A stretch of DNA of 29,926 nt. Origin: Aquificaceae bacterium. Its GTDB lineage: Bacteria > Aquificota > Aquificia > Aquificales > Aquificaceae. The notes beneath the pieces were generated by a model. That model did no database searches. It was not told where the DNA came from and was given only the letters and a program-made list of their open reading frames with translations. Below, one piece after another: positions 15,161 through 22,498 of this stretch (within the stretch, counting starts at the first letter, position 1; each line of letters opens with the position of its first letter). Both the position numbers and the translations under genes were made by a program. The DNA lies in the NCBI GenBank assembly GCA_015492115.1, contig WGFS01000161.1, forward strand, positions 1 through 29,926, in the 5' to 3' direction.

Positions 15161-15862
15161 ATGAAGGTTAAGCTCAGGAGGTACAGAGAGGGAAAGTTTG
15201 AAACCCATGAGTACGAGCTTGAGTTTGAGGGCAAACCCACCGTCCTTGAGGTATTGAACCGTATAAAGGAGGAACTTGATCCGAGCCTATCCTTCCGTGC
15301 CATGTGCAGGGCGAGTATATGCGGAACCTGCGCGGTCAAGGTAAACGGAGAGCACAGGCTCGCCTGCAACACGAGGGTGGAGGGGGATGAAGTCCTCATA
15401 GAGCCAGCTGACGGTTACCCACCCATAAAGGATCTGGTCGTATCCCACGAGAGTCTGTACGAGGGGCTCAGGTCAGCGAAGGTGTGGTTCGCGCCCAGAG
15501 AGGAGAACCTGAAACTCATGCCGGAGGAGCTTAGAAAGACATCAAGGGCATGGGACTGCATACTCTGCGGGATATGCAACAGCGTCTGCCCTCCTCTTTT
15601 AGAGGGTCAGGACTTCGGAGGACCCTCCCTCTTTACGAAGGTTTACACGGTCCTTGAAGATCCCAGAGACATGAGGGGAGAGGAACGGCTCGTAGAACTC
15701 ATGCCCCTCAACGTTCAGAGCTGTGTCCACTGCAGTAACTGTAATCTCTTCTGTCCCAAGGGGTGCATGCCTGAAAGGTGGATAACGATAATAGAGGGAA
15801 AGCTCGTCCAGAAGGGCTATATTCAAAAGAAGTCGGAGGATTTTGGATTTTTAGGGTTTTAA
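15161..15862 (+). CDS. sdhB: Succinate dehydrogenase/fumarate reductase iron-sulfur subunit-like protein
   Basis: 233 residues. N-terminal plant-type ferredoxin domain: C49, C54, C57 (CRASICGTC) and C69 for [2Fe-2S]. C-terminal bacterial ferredoxin domain: C133, C136, C139, C143 (CILCGICNSVC), and C188, C191, C194, C198 (CVHCSNCNLFC). In most SdhB/FrdB proteins the second set holds a [3Fe-4S] cluster with C-x5-C-x3-C; here a full CxxCxxCxxxC is present, which may give a second [4Fe-4S] or the archaeal-like form. No sdhA, C or D is nearby. Start is the ATG at 15161 without a Shine-Dalgarno site; TTTATTTCT precedes it. Subunit family is clear, partner unknown. Confidence 0.9.
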   Translation: MKVKLRRYREGKFETHEYELEFEGKPTVLEVLNRIKEELDPSLSFRAMCRASICGTCAVKVNGEHRLACNTRVEGDEVLIEPADGYPPIKDLVVSHESLYEGLRSAKVWFAPREENLKLMPEELRKTSRAWDCILCGICNSVCPPLLEGQDFGGPSLFTKVYTVLEDPRDMRGEERLVELMPLNVQSCVHCSNCNLFCPKGCMPERWITIIEGKLVQKGYIQKKSEDFGFLGF

Positions 15863-15871
15863 TATAGAGTT

Positions 15872-16879
15872 ATGGCGGAGGCTACGGGAAGAGAGCTTTC
15901 AAAGGCTGAGAAGGCGGCGGTTCTGCTCATGTCGCTCCCCCCGGATGTAGCCGCAAACATCCTGAAAGAGCTGACAGAGGAGGAGATCCAGAAGATATTT
16001 CTTACCGCAGCGAGGTTAAAGGACATCACGTCCTCCGACATAGAGTCCGCTGTTCAGGAATTTCTTGAGGATTACAGCTTCGTAGCGACTCAGTACTCAA
16101 ACCTTGAGACCCTCCTTGAACAGCTCCAGGGGATACTCCCACCGGACGTCTATGAAAGGATAAAGAGCCTGCTCGGTTCGGCTGGTGTCGCTGAGGGACT
16201 TGAACAGCTTGAAAAGATAGACACGAGGGTTCTCGTGGGTCTTATAAAGAACGAGCACCCCCAGACCATAGCTGTGCTCCTATCCCAGCTCACCCCGAGG
16301 AAGGCGTCCGAGATACTCCAGTGGCTACCCGAGAACCTTCGCTTTGAGGTCGTGAAGAGGATAGCCACCCTTGAAAACGTTTCCCCTCAGTTCCTGAGAG
16401 AGCTGATAGAGACGGTAACAGAGGAGATAAAGGCTCTTGGCATAGCGGGAGGGATAAAGAAGCAGGAGGGAGTTGCCATAGCTGCGGAGCTAATGAACAT
16501 GCTTGACAAGGAAACAGCGGAGACCCTTCTCAGGAAGATAGGCGAGGAAGATCCGACCCTTGAAGAGAAGATAAGGGAGAAGATGTTCACCTTTGAGGAC
16601 ATAAGAAAGCTTGACAACAGGGCGATAATAGAGACGCTGAAGGCTGTGGACAAGAACACCCTCATAATAGCTCTCAAGGGTGCCCCGGACGATATAAAGG
16701 ATAAGTTCTTCTCCAACATGTCCAAGAGGGCTGCAAAGATAATGCAGGAGGACATGGAAGCCCTGGGTCCCGTCAAGAAGTCAGAGGTTGAGAAGGCTCA
16801 GAAGCAGGTTGTTGCGATAATAAGGAAGCTTATAGATGAAGGGAAGATAGAGCTGGGCGGAGAGGAAGCCTATGTCTGA
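15872..16879 (+). CDS. fliG: Flagellar motor switch protein FliG
   Basis: 335 residues, standard. The N-terminal domain, SKAEKAAVLLMSLPPDVAANILKELTEEE, fits FliF; the middle domain has the EHPQT motif (KNEHPQTIAVLLSQL) and FliM-binding region; the C-terminal domain has MFTFEDIRKLDNRAI and the charged helix KDKFFSNMSKRAAKIM, which contacts the stator for torque. No strong Shine-Dalgarno site; a TAATAT lies 6 nt before the ATG, inside the end of sdhB. Begins the flagellar block and overlaps fliH by 8 nt. No fliF lies upstream in this window. Confidence 0.97.
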   Translation: MAEATGRELSKAEKAAVLLMSLPPDVAANILKELTEEEIQKIFLTAARLKDITSSDIESAVQEFLEDYSFVATQYSNLETLLEQLQGILPPDVYERIKSLLGSAGVAEGLEQLEKIDTRVLVGLIKNEHPQTIAVLLSQLTPRKASEILQWLPENLRFEVVKRIATLENVSPQFLRELIETVTEEIKALGIAGGIKKQEGVAIAAELMNMLDKETAETLLRKIGEEDPTLEEKIREKMFTFEDIRKLDNRAIIETLKAVDKNTLIIALKGAPDDIKDKFFSNMSKRAAKIMQEDMEALGPVKKSEVEKAQKQVVAIIRKLIDEGKIELGGEEAYV

Positions 16880-17552
16880 AAAGTTCCGTCCTCTGTTTGG
16901 TGTTGAAACTGTAGGCACCCGGGGGTTCAAGGACGACTTCCAGAGGCTCCTTGAGGAGAAGAACAGCCTTGAGAGGGAGCTGAAGGTCCTTGAGGAGAGG
17001 CTAAAGGAGATAGAGGGAGAGAACAGACAGCTCCTTGAGGAGGTCAGGAAGCTTAGAGAAGAGCTGAACCAGAAGAACTCAAGGATAGAGGAGCTCGTAT
17101 CGGAGCTGGTTGATGCGAGGCTGAAGAAAGCCCTCGCGGAAAGGCTGACCGCGAACATAGAGAAAGCCCTGAAGAACGCAAAGGAAGAGCTGAGGGGAGA
17201 CTTCATAGAGCTCTCCAAGGAGGTGATAAAGGAGTTCCTGATGACAGACGTTATCCCCAAGGAGGAGATAGTTACGAGGATCCTTGAGGAGGTCTTTGAG
17301 GGGAGTTTTGACTTCAAAGGCAACGTGAAGGTCTTTCTGAACCCCTCGGACATGGACAGGGTCTTTGAGTTTATAGCGGGAATAAGGGAAAAGCTCGGAG
17401 AGAAGATTGACATAGAGGTTCTTGCTGATGAAAGGCTCCAGCCGGGAGAGCTCCGGATAGAAACACCAAAGTTCATAATAGAGAGGAAACACGCGGAGAT
17501 AATTGAAGAGGTGATAGGAGAGGTTCTCAAACGTGTCTTTGAAGGGAGTTAA
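16872..17552 (+). CDS. fliH: Flagellar assembly protein FliH
   Basis: 226 residues. A long coiled coil (about 20-85) with RERELKVLEERLKEIE-type heptads, then the C-terminal domain (about 100-226) with NVKVFLNPSDMDRVFEFI and a VLADERLQPGELRIETPKF segment, matching the FliH/HrpE tail. FliH is the cytoplasmic regulator that binds and inhibits the FliI ATPase; the stalk is like the ATP synthase b/delta peripheral stalk. It has a GGAGAGG ribosome binding site, overlaps fliG by 8 nt and fliI by 20 nt. Low sequence conservation is normal for this protein; position between fliG and fliI makes the call strong. Confidence 0.88.
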   Translation: MSEKFRPLFGVETVGTRGFKDDFQRLLEEKNSLERELKVLEERLKEIEGENRQLLEEVRKLREELNQKNSRIEELVSELVDARLKKALAERLTANIEKALKNAKEELRGDFIELSKEVIKEFLMTDVIPKEEIVTRILEEVFEGSFDFKGNVKVFLNPSDMDRVFEFIAGIREKLGEKIDIEVLADERLQPGELRIETPKFIIERKHAEIIEEVIGEVLKRVFEGS

Positions 17553-18825
17553 GGTTTACGGAAAGGTAGTCAAGGTAAGCGGTATATACCTTGAGGCGTA
17601 CAATCCGGGGAGTGCGACGGGAGACCTCGTTGAGATATACCCCTCTACGGGAAAGAAGATCCAGGGGGAGGTCATAGGGTTCAACGAGGACAGGTGCATA
17701 GTGATGCCCTACGGGAGATTGTCGGGGATAAAGCCGGGGGACAGGGTGCTCATAAGGAGCGAGCACGTTTCAACCTTAACGGGAAAAGCCCTCCTCGGAA
17801 AGGTTGTCAACCCCTTCGGAAAACCCCTTGACGGCGGAAACGTCTTTACAACGGAAAAGCTCCCGATAGAGCTAACCAACATAAACCCCATGTTCAGGGA
17901 GAGGATAACGGACATATTTGACACCGGAGTCCGCTCCATAAACGGGATGTTCACCTTAGGTAAGGGACAGAAGGTGGGTATATTCGCCGGAGCGGGGGTA
18001 GGAAAGAGCACCCTTCTGGGAATGATCACAAACTACAGCAACGCTGACGTAGTCGTCATGGCTCTCATAGGCGAGAGGGGCAGGGAGGTCAGGGAGTTCG
18101 TTGAGGACGTCCTCGGAGAGGGGCTGAAGAAGAGCGTAGTAGTCGTCTCAACAGCAGACGAACCTCCTGTGGTAAAGGTGAAGGGAGCCCTCAGTGCCAT
18201 AGTCCACGCGAGGCACTTCGCATCCCAGGGGATGGACGTCCTGCTCGTGATGGACTCCATAACGAGGTTCGCGATGGCTCAGAGGGAGATAGGTCTCGCT
18301 GCCGGAGAACCCCCGACCCTCAAGGGCTACACCCCTTCCGTTTTCCACATGATGACCAACATAGTTGAGAGCTGTGGTAACTTCCGGAGCGGGGGAAGCA
18401 TAACGGGCATATTCAGCGTCCTCGTTGAAGGGGACGACATAACCCTTGACCCCGTTGCGGACGCCCTCGTGGGAGTGTTTGACGGGCACATAGTCCTCTC
18501 AAGGAAGAGGGCTAACGCTGGACTGTACCCGGCGATAGACCCGGTGAAGAGCCTCTCAAGGCTCATGCCAAAGCTCGTGAGCGAGGAACACATGAAGATG
18601 GCGATGTACGTGAAGGAACTCCTGAGCTCCTATGAGTCTATGGAAGACCTCGTAAACCTCGGTCTGTACAAGAGGGGTTCAAACCCAGCGGTTGACAGGG
18701 TTCTGGATAACAAGGAGCTTATAGACAGCTTCTTCAGACAGGACTTCAGGGAAGGCGTCTCCTTTGAGAGGAGTCTGGAAGAGCTTACAAGGCTTTACAC
18801 CGCTCTCAGGGGCGAATCAGCTTGA
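17533..18825 (+). CDS. fliI: Flagellum-specific export ATPase FliI
   Basis: 430 residues. Walker A is GAGVGKST at 153-160 (K158); Walker B is VLLVMDSITRFAMAQREIG; YTPSVFHMMTNIVESCG and GSITGIFSVLVEGDDI follow as in FliI/AtpD relatives. The start is GTG at 17533 with GGAGAGG about 9 nt upstream, overlapping fliH by 20 nt. It is the hexameric ATPase that delivers export substrates to the flagellar type III gate and it works with FliH upstream. Its 3' end overlaps the convergent vapC by 20 nt, an arrangement without room for a terminator. Confidence 0.97.
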   Translation: MSLKGVKVYGKVVKVSGIYLEAYNPGSATGDLVEIYPSTGKKIQGEVIGFNEDRCIVMPYGRLSGIKPGDRVLIRSEHVSTLTGKALLGKVVNPFGKPLDGGNVFTTEKLPIELTNINPMFRERITDIFDTGVRSINGMFTLGKGQKVGIFAGAGVGKSTLLGMITNYSNADVVVMALIGERGREVREFVEDVLGEGLKKSVVVVSTADEPPVVKVKGALSAIVHARHFASQGMDVLLVMDSITRFAMAQREIGLAAGEPPTLKGYTPSVFHMMTNIVESCGNFRSGGSITGIFSVLVEGDDITLDPVADALVGVFDGHIVLSRKRANAGLYPAIDPVKSLSRLMPKLVSEEHMKMAMYVKELLSSYESMEDLVNLGLYKRGSNPAVDRVLDNKELIDSFFRQDFREGVSFERSLEELTRLYTALRGESA

Positions 18826-19201
18826 GTCCTGCCTTCTCAAACCTCCTGTTGAAGGATATAACCTCCTTTACCTTTCTCTTCTTTGCCTTTGCAACTTTGA
18901 GGGAGTCAAGGAAGCTCAGCTTAGTTGAAGAGTAAGTCTTTACGGCGCTCTGCACCGTATCCCTGTTCTCAACCGAAAATAGGCTGTCCATGAGGACGGT
19001 GTTCACAACGTCAGCTATGACCTCCCTCTCCCACCCGTAAACTTGTTCAAGGTAATAGACCAGTTCAAGGATCACCTCCTCTGTTATGAGGAGCTTCTCC
19101 TTCTGCCTCTCCATCTCCCTGAAGAGATCATCTATCCTGTCCACCTCCTCCTCTGAACCCGAGAAGAACTCAAGGAGGACACCAGCGTCCAGAAGCTTCA
19201 T
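18806..19201 (-). CDS. vapC: PIN-domain toxin, VapC-like
   Basis: 131 residues from the ATG at 19201 (the open frame runs upstream to 19558 but that part overlaps vapB and is not coding). PIN layout: KLLDAGVLLEFFSGSE at the N terminus (first acidic residue D5), ITEEVILELVYYLEQVYG (Glu), SFLDSLKVAKAKKRK (third acidic residue) and a terminal VISFNRRFEKAG, the usual C-terminal beta strand and F-x-R-x-F of VapC. These are magnesium-dependent RNases that cut tRNA or rRNA. No ribosome binding site is visible. It is transcribed against fliI (20-nt overlap) and away from the AbrB-type gene at 19298. Confidence 0.87.
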   Translation of the reverse strand: MKLLDAGVLLEFFSGSEEEVDRIDDLFREMERQKEKLLITEEVILELVYYLEQVYGWEREVIADVVNTVLMDSLFSVENRDTVQSAVKTYSSTKLSFLDSLKVAKAKKRKVKEVISFNRRFEKAGLKLIRP

Positions 19202-19213
19202 GATAATGAATTT

Positions 19214-19274
19214 TGTCAAACACATGAAAATGTCAATACATTTTTCGGAAAATGACACTTGAAAAAATCTGACA
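19214..19274. promoter_or_regulatory. Four-box symmetric operator in the vapC-vapB divergent promoter
   Basis: TGTCA at 19214-19218 and 19231-19235 (17 nt apart), and TGACA at 19253-19257 and 19270-19274 (17 nt apart), all symmetric about position 19244. An inner palindrome, CATTTT-TCGG-AAAATG, covers 19239-19254. On the minus strand both TGTCAA boxes read as TTGACA, the sigma70 -35 consensus. Probable binding site of the AbrB-fold antitoxin and/or the toxin-antitoxin complex. Confidence 0.42.
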
Positions 19275-19288
19275 TGTGCCGATATTAA
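19259..19288 (+). promoter_or_regulatory. Promoter for vapB and the downstream flagellar genes
   Basis: TTGAAA (19259-19264), an 18-nt spacer and TATTAA (19283-19288), nine nt before the ATG of vapB. The -35 overlaps the operator region, so repression by the antitoxin is possible. It is the only candidate internal promoter noticed between fliI and flgD. Confidence 0.4.
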
Positions 19289-19297
19289 TACACAGCC

Positions 19298-19549
19298 ATG
19301 GATGAGATAGTTAAGGTTATGGCAAGAGGCTTGATAGCACTGCCCAGCGATGTGAGGAAGAAGCTGGGGGTGAAGGAAGGAGACATATTCAAGGTTGAGG
19401 TAAAGGACAAGGAGGTCGTCCTCAGAAAGGAGAAGAGGATATACGACCTCAAGGGTGCACTCGCCGAGAAAAAGGCTAAAGCACAGCAGAAGAGCTTTGG
19501 AGAGATACTGGCGGAAGAGCTCAAGAGAAAGCAGGGGGAGAAGGGATGA
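19298..19549 (+). CDS. vapB: AbrB/MazE-fold DNA-binding protein, VapB-like antitoxin
   Basis: 83 residues. The N terminus EIVKVMARGLIALPSDVRKKLGVKEGDIFKVEVKDKEVVL is the swapped-hairpin SpoVT/AbrB domain (about residues 3-43) with the typical RGLIALPSDVRKKLGV stretch. The tail (about 48-83) is Lys-rich and would wrap the toxin. It is divergent from the PIN gene rather than in the usual vapBC order. Its last codon and stop overlap flgD in an ATGA, so it must be on the same mRNA as the flagellar genes. No Shine-Dalgarno site precedes the ATG. It could also be a flagellar gene regulator rather than only an antitoxin. Confidence 0.85.
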   Translation: MDEIVKVMARGLIALPSDVRKKLGVKEGDIFKVEVKDKEVVLRKEKRIYDLKGALAEKKAKAQQKSFGEILAEELKRKQGEKG

Positions 19550-20178
19550 TTGACCCAAGGACAGAGGTAAAGCCTCCAGAACCCAAGATAGTTGGTCCTG
19601 ACTACGTACAGTCCTTTGACAACATGTCGGCCACAGACTTCATGAAGATATACCTTGAAACCCTCAAGTTCCAGGACCCCTTCCGACAGCAGGATCTCTC
19701 CAAGTCCATTGAGGACGTTGTCAGGCTGAACCAGGTTAAGTTCTACACAGACATGAAGAATTTTATGGACAGCTTTACCGCATGGATGAACCAGATCACC
19801 TTCATGCAGACCATAAACCTTATAGGAAAGGAGTTCGTCTTCGCAACGGACACTCTGGATACGGTGAAGGGAGGGGATTATCAGATCCTATCGGGAGAGA
19901 AAGTGAAGGGTGTTACCGTGAAGGTGTACGACGGGGAGGATGTGGTTAAGGAGTTTAAGATGGACTTAGAGAAGGGGCTCAACCCACTGAACGTCAGCGA
20001 CCTGCCTCCTGGACAGTACACCGTAAAACTCTTCAAGGGGGACTACGAGTTACCGGGCTGGCAGTTGGGCTTCAAAGACTCCATAAAGTCCGCAGGTATA
20101 GTGAACGGAGAGCTCATGCTTGACCTGCTCTCGGGAAAGCAGGTCTCCTCTTCTCAAATTATCTATACGGGGGGTTGA
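19546..20178 (+). CDS. flgD: Flagellar hook assembly protein FlgD
   Basis: 210 residues. The N-terminal FMKIYLETLKFQDPFRQQD contains the conserved L-x-x-Q-D-P motif of FlgD; the C-terminal part has the Ig-like/tudor segments (VKVYDGEDVVKEFKMDLEKG and LPPGQYTVKLF). It is exported and caps the growing hook. The ATG overlaps the vapB stop (ATGA) and has GGGGAGAAGG upstream. Directly followed by flgE after 3 nt. Call supported by both motif and order. Confidence 0.9.
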   Translation: MIDPRTEVKPPEPKIVGPDYVQSFDNMSATDFMKIYLETLKFQDPFRQQDLSKSIEDVVRLNQVKFYTDMKNFMDSFTAWMNQITFMQTINLIGKEFVFATDTLDTVKGGDYQILSGEKVKGVTVKVYDGEDVVKEFKMDLEKGLNPLNVSDLPPGQYTVKLFKGDYELPGWQLGFKDSIKSAGIVNGELMLDLLSGKQVSSSQIIYTGG

Positions 20179-20181
20179 GAT

Positions 20182-21657
20182 ATGTTAAGGAGCTTCTTCA
20201 ACGCTGTCACAGGGATGGACGCATCACGCTTCTGGATCGATGTTACCTCGGACAACATATCAAACGTAAACACAGTTGGTTTTAAGGCTCACAGACCCCT
20301 CTTTCAGGACGTCATATCCTCGGTTACCATAGGGCTGAACGTTGTGACAGGAACCATAAAGTCAACCACATACGGTGCAGGTGTAATAGTTGACAGCACC
20401 CAGAAGCTCTGGAACATTGGAAACTTCAAACAGACGGGTGTAAACACTGACCTCGCCATACAGGGTAGGGGACTTTTCATACTGGAAGACCCCATAACCG
20501 GTGCCAGATACTACACGAGGGACGGAGAGTTCAGACTAAGCAGGGACGGTTACATGGTAACCTCGGGAGGATTCTATCTACAGGGCTTCAAGCTAAATGA
20601 AAAGGGTGAAGTGGTTGGAACGGGGCTTGAAAACATCCACGTTGAGCAACAGCTTCAGCCAAGACCGACAGGACAGATGTCCTACCTCCAGCCCACAAAC
20701 CTGAATGCGGACGCTATTCCACCAACAACAGCCTTTGATCCAACTAACACAACATCATACAACTACAAGTACACCCTCACCATATACGACTCCCTCGGAA
20801 ACGAGTATCAGGCGGACGTTTACTTCAAGAAGGTATCTGCAAACGAATGGAGGGTCTTCGTCCTGAGCGACTACGACGGGGACGGAAACCTTGAGAACCT
20901 TATATCTGATAGCTACAGGGCCGGTTCTGAAACTTCTGGCGGAAACACCTACAACTACCAGACCCTCATATTTGACCCCGCGACTGGAAAGATAGACCAG
21001 AGCGCTACCCAGACAGCTAACGGTACCGCCTTCAACATAGTGCCGGTCGGAAACAAGAACTACTTCTTCCTCCAGATGTTTGACAGCGGGAACCCACCCT
21101 CAGATGTAACGGGTGCAGCGCAAACGCTGAACACCACCTCCGGTGGTACTCTGGGTAGCGTGGTTGAAGGTCTCACCACCACTCCAGGCATGATATTCAC
21201 GATAGGCGATGAACCCACCTCCGATACGAACGCAAACCTTATACAGAACTCCTATGTGAACCAGTACGCCTCCGACTTTGTCATCACCCTTGAGCAGAAC
21301 GGATACGCAAAAGGTGATCTGGTGGATGTTTACGTCCTTTCAGAGGACGGTTCCGTTGTTGGCGTTTACTCAAACGGGAAATCGCTTCCCCTTTACAGGG
21401 TTGCTGTGGCGGTCTTTACAGACCCTGAGGAGCTCACCAAGAAGGGCGCAAACCTCTACACATCAATAACGACGCCAACAGTCCTGCTCGCTGGAGGCTC
21501 TGAAAAGGTGAGATCTGGAATGCTTGAGATGTCAAACGTGGATATAGCTAAAGAGTTCATAAACCTTATTACAGCTCAGAGAGCTTATCAGGCAAACGCA
21601 AGGGTTATCACGACTGCAAACACCATACTTGATGAGACTGTGAATATTGTTAGATAA
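20182..21657 (+). CDS. flgE: Flagellar hook protein FlgE
   Basis: 491 residues. N-terminal MLRSFFNAVTGMDASRFWIDVTSDNISNVNTVGFKAHR is the flagellar rod/hook D0 helix with the classic N-I-x-N-x-x-T-x-G-F-K. A C-terminal helix ENVDIAKEFINLITAQRAYQANARVI-type segment (about 455-491) is the partner half. The middle is the surface-exposed D1-D2 hook region. It is exported through the flagellar gate and polymerises after FlgD. Long for a hook protein but within the FlgE range. Starts 3 nt after flgD with a GGGGG-type ribosome binding site. Confidence 0.95.
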   Translation: MLRSFFNAVTGMDASRFWIDVTSDNISNVNTVGFKAHRPLFQDVISSVTIGLNVVTGTIKSTTYGAGVIVDSTQKLWNIGNFKQTGVNTDLAIQGRGLFILEDPITGARYYTRDGEFRLSRDGYMVTSGGFYLQGFKLNEKGEVVGTGLENIHVEQQLQPRPTGQMSYLQPTNLNADAIPPTTAFDPTNTTSYNYKYTLTIYDSLGNEYQADVYFKKVSANEWRVFVLSDYDGDGNLENLISDSYRAGSETSGGNTYNYQTLIFDPATGKIDQSATQTANGTAFNIVPVGNKNYFFLQMFDSGNPPSDVTGAAQTLNTTSGGTLGSVVEGLTTTPGMIFTIGDEPTSDTNANLIQNSYVNQYASDFVITLEQNGYAKGDLVDVYVLSEDGSVVGVYSNGKSLPLYRVAVAVFTDPEELTKKGANLYTSITTPTVLLAGGSEKVRSGMLEMSNVDIAKEFINLITAQRAYQANARVITTANTILDETVNIVR

Positions 21658-21665
21658 TAGGAGCC

Positions 21666-22172
21666 ATGGCTGACGAGGAGAGGGAGGCACAGCAGGCAGA
21701 GGAGGCGACCGGCGGAGGCAAGGGCAAGCTCCTCCTTGTCGTCCTCCTTCTCCTCATCCTTTTAATAGGTGGTGGAGCGGGAGCCTACTTCTTTTTCTTT
21801 GTCAAGAAAGGAGAGGAGAAGAAAGAGGAAACTCCCAAGCCCAAGGTGTCCCCTGAGGCTGTGGGGGTAATGTACAAGCTTGAACCTGCCTTCATCGTCA
21901 ACCTTGCAGACCCGGAACTCACCATGTACGCCAGGGTCTCCATAACCCTTGAGCTATCCTCACCGGAGGTGGTTTTGGAAGTCAAGAAGAGAGAACCCAT
22001 AATAAGGGACGCCATCATAGAGATACTCTCCAACAAGACGTCAAGGGAGCTGAGATCTCCAGAGGGGAGGGAACAGCTGAAGCTTGAGCTCATAAAGAGA
22101 ATAAACACCATACTCGTTCAGGGAGGTGTCAGAAACATATACTTCACAGAGTTCGTTGTCCAGGCTGAGTAA
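21666..22172 (+). CDS. fliL: Flagellar basal body-associated protein FliL
   Basis: 168 residues. An acidic N-terminal cytoplasmic tail (about 1-18), one transmembrane helix (LLLVVLLLLILLIGGGAGAYFFFF, about 21-45), a charged linker, then the periplasmic domain with YKLEPAFIVNLADPELTMYARVSITLELSS and RDAIIEILSNKTSRELRSPEGREQLKLELIKRIN, the conserved FliL core. It surrounds the stator and affects motor function. GGAG lies 2 nt before the ATG. It ends on the first base of fliO's start codon. Confidence 0.93.
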   Translation: MADEEREAQQAEEATGGGKGKLLLVVLLLLILLIGGGAGAYFFFFVKKGEEKKEETPKPKVSPEAVGVMYKLEPAFIVNLADPELTMYARVSITLELSSPEVVLEVKKREPIIRDAIIEILSNKTSRELRSPEGREQLKLELIKRINTILVQGGVRNIYFTEFVVQAE

Positions 22173-22498
22173 TGGAGCTATCCGGATACCTGATAAAGGT
22201 CTTTCTGTCTCTCATCGTGGTCTTGGTCGCGGTCGTGTTCCTTCTGCCTCTCATACTGAGGAAGTCCATGGGACTGAAAGGTTTTGGCGGTAAAGGGAGC
22301 TTTGAACTAAAGAAAGTTTCCCCTATAACAAGAAATGTGTTTATCGTTGAGCTTGAGATAAAGGGGAGAACTTACGTCCTCTGCGTTAGCGAAAGGGGTG
22401 CTGATGTAATATATAGGGAAGATGATAAGAGCTCTCATACTACTGGTTCTTCTGGCTCAGACAGCTCTTGCTCAGAATCAGGTGATACCGCCCATTGA
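22172..22498 (+). CDS. fliO: Flagellar export protein FliO
   Basis: 108 residues: a short N-terminal segment, one membrane helix (about 7-30, VFLSLIVVLVAVVFLLPLIL), then the FliO-type soluble part ITRNVFIVELEIKGRTYVLCVSERGADVIY. FliO is a small, poorly conserved helper of FliP assembly. The reading frame continues through a Ser-rich tail that overlaps fliP by 77 nt; the conserved part ends before the overlap, so the tail may be non-functional or may simply be a by-product of the fliP signal sequence being encoded there. Position between fliL and fliP supports the call. Confidence 0.82.
   Translation: MELSGYLIKVFLSLIVVLVAVVFLLPLILRKSMGLKGFGGKGSFELKKVSPITRNVFIVELEIKGRTYVLCVSERGADVIYREDDKSSHTTGSSGSDSSCSESGDTAH

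Noticed and set aside
16781..17530. 249-codon minus-strand frame opposite fliH
   Set aside because: Ser/Leu-rich translation with no motif; a shadow of the charged FliH coiled coil.
19202..19558. A 119-residue N-terminal extension of the PIN protein
   Set aside because: It is antisense to vapB and the promoter and is followed by a good PIN start (MKLLDAG) at 19201.
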